Source: Typha latifolia
Taxonomy: Eukaryota; Streptophyta; Magnoliopsida; Poales; Typhaceae
Reading direction: 5' to 3'
Assembly: GCA_019914945.1 (NCBI GenBank)
Contig: CM034113.1
Span: 6,738,850-6,802,849, forward strand
Length of the DNA: 64,000 nucleotides
This document shows positions 1 through 11,366 of the stretch, piece by piece. A program made the position numbers and the translations under genes. The notes under the pieces are model-generated. The model made no database searches. It had not been told where the DNA came from and saw only the letters and a list, made by a program, of their open reading frames with translations. Every line of letters starts with the position of its first letter. Position 1 is the stretch's first letter.

Positions 1-1302
1 TCAATATTCAATTGCTATCCGCTTAAGCTTTTAGATCAACCGGATATCTAACATAATATTAAAAGTTCAATTTTATTGAAGATTCGACTCTCAAACTATT
101 ATCTTCACGCAGATCATCTTATTTTATTTTTCATGAATCATTGATCATCATTAACTATGTAAAACTTTTAAATGTTTCTTCCGTCAATTATCTATTTGAA
201 TTTTTCCTTCGAAACATGTCACATGATCAATCTAATGTGCATTGAGGGCAGTTTTACTCTTGAAATTGGAAAGCAGAGGTAGTAGGGCATGGCGTCGTCG
301 ACGTTTCTTCCCCCTCCTCCTTTCATTCTATCCCTTTTATCTCTTCTTCTCCTCTCTACAATCCTTCTCAATCATCATTCACTATCGTTACCTTTCATCG
401 GTCGTCACTCTCCCCTCTCGCTGCCCATTCTATCTTCCCTTTAATATTCGACCTATCAAATTGTACTATATTACTAAACTTAATGAATCATCAGTCGACG
501 AAATTTTTATCAAAAAAACAAGTTGAGAACTTAGGATAAAATAGTCATTTGACGTTTCTATTTTATACTATCAAGAGTATGACATATTAGACAATTGAGA
601 CAGTCGAAAGTGTTATAAAAAATAAATTACAAGATTAAATAAATAGTTCAACAATCTTAGCATAATTAATCATCGGAGTGTTTGAAAAAACAAAGGTAGA
701 TATAGATACGATTTTGCCGCTAATCTAAGGTCATGAAACATTACGCGAGCTAATTGCTCCCTAGTTAATTGGCTAAAACCCTAGTTCATGGAACCCGGAA
801 TAGGAATAGGAATGATTTTGGACAATTTTACCCCTGGGTCTTGAACCTTGGCGGCATGGGAATACACACCACTCGCGTATTCATACCGAGGAGGCACGGG
901 CACTCCGCCGATTACTCCCAGGCTTTTGAATAATAGCGAGTCCTTTTAACCTTGAAGGCTGAGCTCCGAGGGCATTTTCGTAATCTCATCCTCACACAGG
1001 AGCAGCCTAACAAAATTGGATTAATAAGGATATTTATTCTTCTTAACTTTATTATTTATTCCCTTTATATATATATATATACATATATCTTGCCTTTTAC
1101 TCTCCTTGGAGGCGACGTCGTTCCCAATACAGGCGATAGGCGATAGGCGATAGGCGGTTGGCCACTCATGGTAGGGACCGTTATTTATTTAAACCTGGCG
1201 CCGACCAACCGCCACGTATCGGTCGCCGCCCGCCTCGCCACCTCCACCACCAATGCTTGCGCCCCTCCCGTGGAACACCGTGCCCTTTCCTCCGCATGCA
1301 AC

Positions 1303-1304
<2 letters not shown>

Positions 1305-1366
<62 letters not shown>
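1305..1366. repeat. (CT)31 microsatellite
   Basis: This is an uninterrupted CT dinucleotide run of 62 bases. It gives the artificial Ser-Leu repeat frames seen across 1158-1454. Confidence 0.97.
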
Positions 1367-1367
<1 letters not shown>

Positions 1368-1819
1368 ACTCATGAGAAAGAAGTTAGACCTAATAAGGAT
1401 ATTTCTTTGGGTCTTTTTGCTTATAGACCTTTTATATATGAAGTTTATTTTTAAATTAAAATTTAATGAGTAACTAAAGAAAGATGTCTTTCCAAGATTT
1501 TGAAATATAATTGTTACCTATTTATCAAAACAGTTTGACAGTGTGGTATCTTCTGAGTAGAAGCATTTGCGTTTCAGTTGTTTAGTAGTTAGTAAGAGTG
1601 AGCTTTAAAATCTAAGTTCACATATTTTTTATAATCGATGAACATTTTATTATAACAGTGATACGACTAGGTTAGATTGGATCCACTCGTGATATTGGGT
1701 TAATAAGGATGAACCTATTTATCTAGTTTAATTTTTTACTTGAAGAAATAAAAGTTTTTTTTGCCGGGGAGCGTTCGAATCAATGACAGATAACAGAATT
1801 TACATGTTCAAACGTAATC

Positions 1820-1839
1820 TGGTGCGTTCGAACGCACCA
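1820..1839. repeat. Perfect 20-bp palindrome
   Basis: The sequence TGGTGCGTTCGAACGCACCA equals its own reverse complement. It lies ten bases before the putative solo LTR. It could be a cruciform or dimer-binding site, or the fused ends of a removed inverted repeat. No function can be assigned. Confidence 0.9.
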
Positions 1840-1849
1840 CAGCGAAAAT

Positions 1850-2352
1850 TGTTGGTTTGTTAGGATTTTAATTTAGTTGTTTGGGTCACAAAAGTGAGCA
1901 TTTATAAATATACGGAGGAAACCCTAATTAGAGTTTGTCTGATATTGGAACGACATCGTTGCCCTTATCTCTCTCTTTCTTGCTCTAGCCATCAACGCCC
2001 TCTCCCACCTCCTTCTTTCCACCGCCCAAGTTCTTGGTCGGCTTCATCTAACTCCTAATCCCCCACTTCTGCAGTAACTTCTCCCCCTTCACTCCGAAAA
2101 ATCATCCTATCACCTATCTAGCAATTGAAGGGCTAACAAGTTATGGTTCATCCGACCTTCAGTTATTATTTTATCGATATCTTAAAATTTAGTTATCTAA
2201 ACTCTGCGATCTTAGATTCATTGGAAAGCTCTTTTCAAGAGCAACAACAAAAATTCAGCAAGATCCAATGGCTAGATCCTCCGCAATCCCCTACGAAAGT
2301 TACATCCTCAAACTAGTATATAACCGCGGATCAAGCTGGTTCGTAACAAACA
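1850..2352 (+). mobile_element. Putative solo LTR (about 503 bp)
   Basis: The segment begins TGTTGG and ends AACA, with related inverted ends (TTTGTTA near the left, TAACAAA at the right). AAAT lies immediately outside both ends, and AAAAT matches if one end base is shared. Inside are a TATA-like stretch (TTATAAATATA near 1900) and then a pyrimidine-rich leader, the order expected of a U3-R-U5 LTR. No internal retrotransposon coding region lies next to it, so a solo LTR made by LTR-LTR recombination is inferred. The 4-bp duplication is short and the boundaries are a judgement. Confidence 0.4.
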
Positions 2353-2404
2353 AAATACACATAATTTGTATATATAGTGCAAATTAGAGTAGAAATTTAG
2401 GTAG

Positions 2405-2832
2405 GGAGGGCTGTCAAAATAATCAAGTCGGTTCAAGCTTGGCTCAAGTTATATTTGCTGAGTCTCAATCAAGCTTGACTTGAAAATGATCCGATTCAAA
2501 TTTGATCTACAGAATATGCTCAAATTAATTTCAAAATAATATAGTATTAAATTTTATATAATATATAACACATAAGTCTAATATAAACCTTTAGATAAAG
2601 ATCTAATGCTCATAATATTGCTATATTAGTTTTTATATCTTCACATTCAATTAGGTTGTTATTTCAATCTTGATTCAAGTTTGATCATGCTCGATTTATA
2701 CTTGAATTAATTTAAGTTTGAAATTACTTATTAATCTGCTTATTTAGACTCAAGCTTGAAATTAGTTTGAAATTGGCTCGAATTAAAATAATTTTAATTC
2801 AAGTTTGATTCTATAGTTAATTACACCCCTAA
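2405..2832. mobile_element. Degenerate hAT-like non-autonomous element
   Basis: The left side reads GAGGGCTGTCAAAAT and the right side ends in TTACACCCCTA, the reverse complement of TAGGGGTGTAA. The interior is full of CAAGCTTG/GGCTCAAG-type repeats like the GAGCTCGGCTCG interior of the better-preserved element at 60804-61892. The ends and composition suggest the same plant hAT-type family. I see no clean 8-bp target duplication, so this copy is old or its edges are misplaced. Confidence 0.45.
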
Positions 2833-3301
2833 ATATATTATATAGGTTGTGAATTGCGAATAGTGAAAGCGCCGGACTTGAATCAAAATTTTACACAATG
2901 TAGGGCTCTTTATACAAATTTCTACGCATGAACGTGGTCCGATGCACCCATGCATGCATGGATCATGGATGGGTGCACGCACCTACGCTTACAAAATTTA
3001 CGTGCCGATGTATAAATTTTACTGCGTATTTACGATGACAACTATGGAAACAAAAAACGCATACATGTATGTACATTCATGTACGATCGATGTCATGTGA
3101 TGTGGGCATACACGTGGGAACAGTTTTGCGTGTGTTGTTAAGTACTACTTCTACCATTATTAGTACTTCTGTCTCTCTCTCTCTCTCTCTAAAACTCTCT
3201 ATCTCTCTTCTCGTCGTTGGTTTTATGATTATGATTAGATTACCGAGAGGCATTTATTTTTACAGTGGAGCAGGCTTTAATAACTATATTACACAAGAGA
3301 A

Positions 3302-3339
<38 letters not shown>

Positions 3340-4401
3340 CCATGCATGTGTTTACTATCTTTGATTCCTTTCTTGACGGTCAAACTTTCAACAAGCCGTG
3401 CATCCACACCGAGATGAGAAACTCTCTCTCTCTCTAACTCCCAGAATTAACTCAGTTTAATCTAGGACGTACAGTGATTAAAAGAGAGAGAGAGCGAGCG
3501 AGTGAGAGAGTGGAGTTTAATAATGGTGCAGAGAGAGAGAGAGAGAGAGAGAGTAGGGATTAGGAAGTGGAATTCCCACTGGTGAAGGGCCTTATTGATC
3601 TATTTAAGTTGAATCTTTTTGCATTTTGTTCCCTTAGGAAGAAAGTATTTACAGGCCATAATTAAGAGCCGGAAGACAAGGATTCATGTCCTCACGTAGG
3701 GGTGCTTGGTGGAGGAGAACCCACCTCTATCACCTATACATCCAATTCTCTGTGTTGTTTATTTATCATGCATTTCTATGTTGTTATCCCTTAATCGCCA
3801 TTTAGTTAAAGAGATGAGATCATAGGGTTTTGATAATTTCCAAGAATCAAACTAACTGAACTAAGTTCAAAATAAAGAAAAAGGAATGATATATATATAT
3901 ATATATATTTATATCATCTATAACAATTAAAAAATTATACTAGTGTAGACCCCCCTCAAAAGGGCTAGGCCACTTCACTTTTCCAATGTTCACAAATATT
4001 TGGTCAAAAATGTTACAAAATGCCAACAAATATCAGTTTGAACTGTAGCAGCCTTTAGGATAAAAGAATCATTAGTTATATTAACATTCTTGCTACATCT
4101 AATCTAATTCATTTATAATCTAGCAATCTTGGTGTTAATTAGCCAAACCCTTGCATGCATTTTGAGGGAGTACTAGTGTTGTTTGTTTGTTTGCTTGCAG
4201 ATAGTTATAAAGTCATCACAGTGTGTGTTTATTGTTTGAAATGTTACTTTCTTTCAGGTCCTTCTGACCTTTTCCTCTTCTCTTCCAAAACCCAAAGCAC
4301 TGCCCCCGGCCCCTTCTGCAACTCCCTTATCACCATCCTCCTCTCCTTTCTCCCATCTCTCTTTCTATACCACTACACTTACTTTGGTTGCAACTCTTCT
4401 A
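2833..4401. promoter_or_regulatory. Upstream region of the BBM gene, with clustered GA/CT tracts
   Basis: No gene is supported between the hAT-like remnant and the BBM start codon. From about 3170 to 3560 there are at least five CT or GA runs on both strands (3171-3190, 3305-3338, 3421-3436, 3482-3514, 3532-3554), 0.85-1.2 kb upstream of the start. Such GAGA-type sequence is what plant BASIC PENTACYSTEINE proteins bind, and it is linked to Polycomb recruitment at developmental genes. A regulatory role here is inference. A pyrimidine-rich likely leader covers about 4255-4400. Confidence 0.35.
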
Positions 4402-7366
4402 ATGGCTTCTATGAACAACTGGTTAGGCTTCTCTCTCTCCCCTCAAGACCACCCTCACCAATCCCACCCCTCACCTTCTCTAATCTCCGCCGCCGATGAC
4501 GTATCTAACGACTGCTATGGCCTCTCCATGGACTCTTCTACTCCCCCTCCTCCTCCTCCTCCTCCTCTTCCCATTCCAACCCTAATTCGGCCAGATGGGT
4601 CTTTTGGCACCTTGGAAGCCCTCCACCGACCTATCTGCCAATCTCCTCAAGGTATAGTTATAAGATCCATATCCCTTAATAGTTATAGACGATCACTTTG
4701 CTTATGTTTATTGTTTATATAAATATACTGTCTGTAATCTCTCATCTATAGATTGGAGCATGAGAGGCAGTATGGAGTACAAAGGAAGCACTTCGGAGCT
4801 ATCCATACTAGTGGGATCAAGTAGCAATCAAAGCAACACCATGGAAGAGGACCAACCAAAGCTCGAAGACTTCCTCGGCGGCGGGAGCGGCGGATACATG
4901 TATATGACGGCGAGCGAGGGGAGCGGAGGACTAATCAATATCAATGGTGGTAATCATGGACGTAACACTGACAATTGCAATACAAATAACAACAACAGCA
5001 ATAGCACTATTGGTTTGTCTATGATCAAGAATTGGTTGCGGAACCAGCCGGTGCCGCCGTCCGGCGATGACAAGGGCGGCGAAGAGGAGGGAGGGAGCCC
5101 TAATTGCGGTGCAATTGCGGGGTGCGTAGGAGCGGCGAGGAGTAGCTCTCAGAGCTTGTCGCTTTCGATGAGCACGGGATCGCAGTCGAGCTCGCAGATG
5201 CCACTGGTGACGGTGGCGGGGGAGAGCTCGTCGTCGGAGAATAAGATCGACGCGCAAAGTGTTGCGGTGACGGAGGCGGCGCCGAGGAAGTCGATTGATA
5301 CTTTTGGGCAAAGGACTTCGATTTATAGGGGCGTAACGAGGTTTGAATAAATTCTATATGTATATGATTTAATTGATCTCTCTTCTGTGAATATCTTTTT
5401 GCCATGCATTCATAAATCAGCATCCAACTATGACCAAAACAGCAACTTGGTTTCATTTGAATTCAAGATTGTTAATCGATGGGATTTTATCCTAATTATT
5501 CCTAACAGGCATAGATGGACAGGAAGGTATGAGGCACATCTATGGGATAATAGTTGCAGAAGAGAAGGTCAGACACGGAAGGGAAGGCAAGGTATAAGCT
5601 ACAATTTATTGTATTTTCCCAACTATATATCTATCTCATTGTTACATTCTTACATGCTATTACCTATACTAATTGACTTCCTCTCTTGCATCTTTTGCCA
5701 TGATTGGAAATGGGCCTCGTTCCAATTGCATGCAGTCTATTTGGGTGAGCAACTAAAACTTTGATATTGCCCTGAATTTTCTCATCTGAGTGAAAGGAAT
5801 TTGCTGAGGGACTAAACTTGATTTCAAATAGGTGGATATGACAAGGAAGACAAGGCTGCTAGGGCTTATGATTTGGCTGCTCTTAAGTACTGGGGTACTA
5901 CTACAACAACCAATTTTCCAGTAGGTTCTTAATTTTATTTCTCCTCTTCTTGATCATATCAGTGAGATTAGATTTTTTTTTGGTTTGTTTATCAATAGTC
6001 CAAAGGTGTTATTCTAATCTATATCAGATAAGTAACTATGAGAAAGAGTTGGAGGAGATGAAGCATATGACGAGGCAGGAATATGTTGCATCCCTTAGAA
6101 GGTATCTAGACTTTGATTTTATTAAGATTGTTAAAACAAAAAGTTAAGTATTATTAATATCTTTCGGTTGACAAAAGTTTTATGTATATATATATATATG
6201 GATGAGTGCAGAAAGAGCAGTGGATTTTCTCGTGGTGCTTCTATTTATCGTGGAGTTACAAGGTATCACTTACATTCCTAGCTTTTATTAATGCCTACTA
6301 TAAGTAGTAACATTTTCTTTGATATCTATCCTTTTATTTTATGAACTGCATTGTATTCAACTATTTGATAGGCATCATCAGCATGGAAGATGGCAAGCAA
6401 GAATAGGAAGAGTGGCAGGAAATAAAGATCTCTACTTAGGAACATTTAGTAAGTATATATACTCCTCCTACCTCTTTAACTTCCATTGTCACAACCCTAA
6501 ATATGCATACATACTGATACATAGGCACCCAAGAGGAGGCGGCGGAGGCCTATGACATTGCGGCGATAAAATTCCGAGGGCTCAACGCCGTCACCAACTT
6601 CGACATGAGCCGGTACGACGTCAACAGCATCCTCGAGAGCAGCACACTCCCTATCGGCGGCGCCGCCAAGCGCCTCAAAGACGTGTCTGAGCACACTGAG
6701 ACAAGCGTCGACGGGCGCAGGACCGACGTGGAGGACGACATGAGCAATTACGGCCACCACCACCACCACCACAGCCACAGCCACCACCATGGTTGGCCTA
6801 CCATCGCATTTCAACAACCGCAGCCTATCGGCATCCACTATCCCTACGGCCAACCTAGGGTTTGGTGCAAGCAGGAGCAAGACGGCGTCGTGACTACGGT
6901 GCAAAGCCTGCAGGACTTGCAACAACTACAGTTAGGTAACAACACCCATAACTTCTTCCAAACCTCGGGAATTCATCACAATCTAATGAGCTTGGATTCA
7001 ACTTCCATGGAGCATAGCACCGGGTCTAATTCAGTTATGTACAATGGAGGTGGCTATCAAGGTGTTATGGGTGGCGGTGGCGGTGGTAATGGCTATCTGA
7101 TGCCCATAAGCACAATGGTGGTGGATCAAAGCCATAATAATAACCAAGTGAGTAGTAGCTATGGAGATGAGAGCATGTATGCTTACTACCTCTCGCAGCA
7201 GTCGTCGACGTCGAGCGGGGTGATGAAGGAGAGCAATGGATATGATCAGCAGAGTGATGGGTGTAACAACTGGATGCCTACTACAGTGCAGGCCATGGCA
7301 AATAGAAGTAGCAATGTGGGTGTCTGCCATGGTACTCCTCTCTTCACAGTGTGGAATGATGCTTAG
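4402..7366 (+). CDS. BABY BOOM-type AP2/ANT transcription factor, 9 exons
   Basis: Exons by splice sites and phase: 4402-4651, 4752-5340, 5509-5591, 5736-5744, 5832-5920, 6028-6101, 6212-6262, 6372-6448, 6525-7366. They sum to 2,064 nt (687 aa). The protein has two AP2 DNA-binding domains (about residues 271-340 and 373-434), each with an IYRGVTR core, joined by the usual [16 protein letters not shown] linker. Family signatures are WLGFSLS at residue 7, PKLEDFLG at 119-126 and the bbm-1 motif [13 protein letters not shown] at 171-183, which place it with BBM rather than ANT or PLT1/2. The tail is rich in His, Gly and Ser. Members are nuclear activators of embryo and meristem identity. The start is the first ATG giving the conserved [10 protein letters not shown] terminus. 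Exon 4 is only 9 bases, the conserved micro-exon of this family. Close PLT paralogues are the main alternative. Confidence 0.93.
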
Positions 7367-10300
7367 GCTTAGGGTGCGTAGTAGTAGGGAAGCTGATCAT
7401 GGTCATAGAAGAAAGAGAAGAAGGGTATAATTACTTGCCTACTAATTTTGAAATTATTGTTGTTATTCTAGTAGTAATATATTTTTTTTATTTCTTCTTC
7501 TTCTTTAGGAGAAACAAAGTAGAGCTAGATGATGCTTTTCTTTTTCTTCTTTCTTTTTTATTTACTAAAACTCTTGTTCTAACTTAAAAAGGTTCTACTG
7601 AAGTGTTGGTTATGGCATGTGAGGTTCACTCACTTGCTGTGAATTTTGGGAAGCTTCAGATGGGAATCCCTTGGAGAGGGGGCTATGTAAATTCAAATGA
7701 TGGTATAGATGGGCCTGATTATGACCTCCAATTAATAATAGTTAATTACTTGGATTCAAAGGTAATGCCACTTAAGTTATCTTTTAACTATTTCTATTTC
7801 CTTTTCACTGAGGAATGCCATCTCAAAGTTCATATCTATGGTCCATTTGATTTGCCCAGTGTTACATAATTAGTAGTCAATATAGCACGAGAATGCTCAC
7901 AATTTTAAAGCACATTTATCATGGTAGTCAAGTGGGATCTTCTAGAGGTACAAATTGTTTATTGAACACTACTAGTCTAGGTTAGAGTAGCCTGCAAGTT
8001 GAATCATAAAGAGTGAATCCAGTCTCATCCATCAGATTAAATGTCACAAGGTTTGCTTCAACCTTCATCCTCTACTATATACTATATATTCAACTTATTC
8101 CTTTCCCATGTGGACACTCTTTATGCAAGTCAAAGACCTTGCTTCACTTAGAGAACACCTCTAATTTCTTTAACTCTTGTAGCAATGACCATCATGCATG
8201 TCTCATTTTCAGATGTAGTTTTAACAATGACTTCTTCATATCTTTGCCAAAACTCACAAAGGATGCCCATCTCTTCAAAGATATTAAATAGGTAGTCATC
8301 CAACAGAGGGAGCTTTTGACTGTCAGAAATGGAATGGCAGTATTAATTAGGGTTTACAAGTGAATATGCCAAAGAAGAGAGTCATCATGCATGGTCCCAG
8401 ACCTATACTCACATAACACTGCCTTTTGGCTTTACACCTTGCATTTTTAATATTTAGAAATCTAGCCCTTTGTTTTATTAAATATGTGCAACAAAGACCC
8501 TGTGTTAGGTTAACTGTTAACACTAACACCATTTGTATATATGAGAATATTTTTCATCCACTGCAAACTATTTTTTTTTTATATAAAATATCTATTTCTT
8601 CTTCTTTCACCTTTCTTTTAGAGCACAATGAGTTTTAGAATCCAATAGTGTGTTTCTCCTTTTTTTTTGTTTAATTTGGGTAAGGCTTTTTTAGATAATA
8701 TAATTTGGTAAGAGTATTTTGGGTTGGATAGAATATTTTGAGTTGGGTAGGTATCAAGTAAGGATATTTTAGTAATCGTCTTAGTATAATTAAACAAATT
8801 TAAAAGTTTAGTTAAATTTAATTAACAGAAGTAACAACGGTATATTTTCCGCGCATATTTAGCACAACACTGAAAAAGAAAAAGGTAATACAAATTTTCT
8901 TAAAATTAATTGAAAGAGAGAGTAGAACTAAGTAATCATGAGAGAGGCAGGTGGTCATGTATATATATATATATATATATGTATGTATGCAATGGTTTAG
9001 ACTTATTGACATGTCACATAGATTCACTATGGTCAGAAGTAGTGAGTCAAGACATTCACATTAGATAAAAGATCTTAGCCCAGGGTATGAGATGATTCAA
9101 AATAGCATCCTTTGCCTGTCACAGGACAAGGGAAGGAGAAGGGAAAGAGCTAGCATTTGAGGTTAAAAAAAAGAAAGGACACCTGAGCTAAACTATATAT
9201 ATATATACATATCTTACACAGGAGAGTGTCATGCATGCATTTCTTTTGTCATCACAGATGGGTTTGTCCTTTATTGCCAAAATCTTGAGTACTTTTTAAT
9301 TTTTTAATTTATTTATTGACGTGGTCGTTTGGTTTGCCAATGAAAATTACAGCCAGAGGATTAAAAAACGCTCGTATTGTATCAGTTTAATTGCTTAATT
9401 ATGACGTTATTAAATTCCTTTTCCTCTCTTAAAAAATATAATAGCCATATAAATCCCATTTTGTCGGTGTACATAGCTTAAATTAGAGATAGTTTAGAAA
9501 AGGGTCTGAAAATAAAATTAAGTATTAACGCAGGGTGTGAAATGAAAACTTGCTGATAATTCAAACCCCGAGTAGGTTCGTCGAACCGCTTATCTGCCAC
9601 GTGTACGGGAGAAAACGACGACAACTCCTCGGCCGCACTGAACTATGCCTGACACAACCGAGACAGAATGCGGGGCCCACCACCACGTCCTCCTCCTATC
9701 AGCAGGGCCCACATCTTAACCTTTTATTTTTATTTTAGTTAATCACAGAGATAATTACACCTATGCTCCCTAATCCAAACATATAATTTTCATTAGTGTT
9801 CAAATGTCACCTGATTAGTTTTAGATAAACTATTTTACTCTTATTTTAGAGAGAAAATAATTTAAGGGTGAGATGGTTATTTAGAGAGGTGAGAGATATT
9901 AGATGGTTATAGAAGTAATTAACTTTTAATTATTTATATATATAGGTTTTATATAGAGGAGGAGGACCGACTCCACCGCTTGGGCTCACCAATGGAGCTA
10001 ACTGCATCACCACCACTCCTGACCACCAATTTGACGCGGACACGTGTCGTCATCCCTTTCACTTTACTTCTCTTTCTCTTCTATGGGTGACACGTGGCGT
10101 TCGGTTCGACTAACATGTCTGGATTAGTGGAGTTTTTTAACCAAACTAAATCCGTTTTATATTTCTTTTTGCGGAAATAGACTGACAACTTAAACTTACT
10201 TTAATATTTTTTTTGTCTTAACCACTGAAAAACTAAGTTAAAAAAATTTATATACATAAAACACTGAACTGATCAGTGTTTTAGAATCGCACAAAAAAAT

Positions 10301-11366
10301 ACTGATCGATTCAGTATCTTTATTAGGGCTACAATAAATTAAACTCCATTTGATAATAAGCTCGAAGGGTAAAAAGATTTGGAACAAAGCTAGTTAGTGA
10401 CCAATAAAATGGATGCTAAAGAAACTTTTTTTTTTTTTTGTATTTAACACCGCTTCTTTTTGATTTATTACATTTTATGTCCTGTTCTTAGTTGTATGAT
10501 TGGATCCAAAATGATACCCTTTTTTATGATCATCCTAACCTGACAGGCTTTTACTGACATGATAGACTCCTTTCAAAGAATAGCAATAAAGATCAGTAGA
10601 TGACTATTGAAGTATTGATAGCTAGAAATTAGATTTTTGAGCTTATTGTTTAGACATTCAAAATATGAGGATGCCAAATGGAAAATTTTCAAATTCTGAT
10701 AAGAATTTTCTTATAAGGATAAATTTGGCCTGTTAGACGACCTAAGAAGTAGGATATCAAATATATAAATATACCTACAAATATATGATAAAGGGGTTCA
10801 TTGTGTACCAAATAGAGATGGCTAGTATCGGATAACGTTCTTTATTCCAACCCCAATTATAGCTTTCTTGCTGAGGAGGAGGAATCTTATCAGCCCGTAG
10901 TTCATTCTAAGATAAAGACATGCTATTTTTTCTCCACTGTTCAAGGCCCAGATAAGGGTACAAGGAATAAATCCATATTATAGTAGTTTCTGTGGACTTG
11001 TATTCCTATCCTGTGGATTGGATAAATCCAACTTCCCACGGCATTCAGAGCCGTGCAAGGACTGTTCAGGATAGCATATAGTAAAATATTGAAGAACTTC
11101 AACAGAAAAAGAGTGACATGAATGGTATCTTCCTAACAAATTATCTAACAATTATTGAGCAGTTTGATACAAACATTAGTAAGAGGGATGAAGGCTATGT
11201 TTTTCACTTTTCACGCATCCATGAAAATAATAATTTTTGCGCATCTTAAGGAAAAATTGCGGCATTTGTCGCAGCTAACAAGCTGCTGCATTCTCTTTAT
11301 AATCTTGCAAGCATGTACATAGTTTGCAGGCTTAGTAAATAAAAATAGTTTGGATTTCCCTAACCT
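7367..11366. other. Spacer between BBM and the TXNL4B-like gene
   Basis: No coding exon is supported. The first 250 bases are probably the BBM 3' untranslated region. A short GC-rich patch lies at about 9560-9720. Three CACGTG/ACGTGT G-box-like cores occur near 9598, 10039 and 10090 with no gene start close by. Two adjacent small hairpins lie near 10258-10320 (stems AAACACTGA/TCAGTGTTT and ATACTGA/TCAGTAT). The rest is AT-rich, with short homopolymers and a (TA)n run near 8960. Confidence 0.55.

Larger units (their letters stand above)
1..1849. other. AT-rich spacer, no supported gene
   Basis: No reading frame here shows a recognisable domain or a credible exon chain. Visible items are a short GGCGATA tandem run (three to four units, about 1131-1157), a (CT)31 tract at 1305-1366 that creates Leu-Ser repeat frames, and a perfect 20-bp palindrome at 1820-1839. 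The 94-codon frame at 242-526 is rich in Phe, Tyr, Leu and Ser and looks like translated pyrimidine-rich spacer. Confidence 0.6.

Noticed and set aside
1158..1454. Reading frames with long Ser-Leu repeats
   Set aside because: They are translations of the (CT)31 microsatellite and have no other protein-like sequence.
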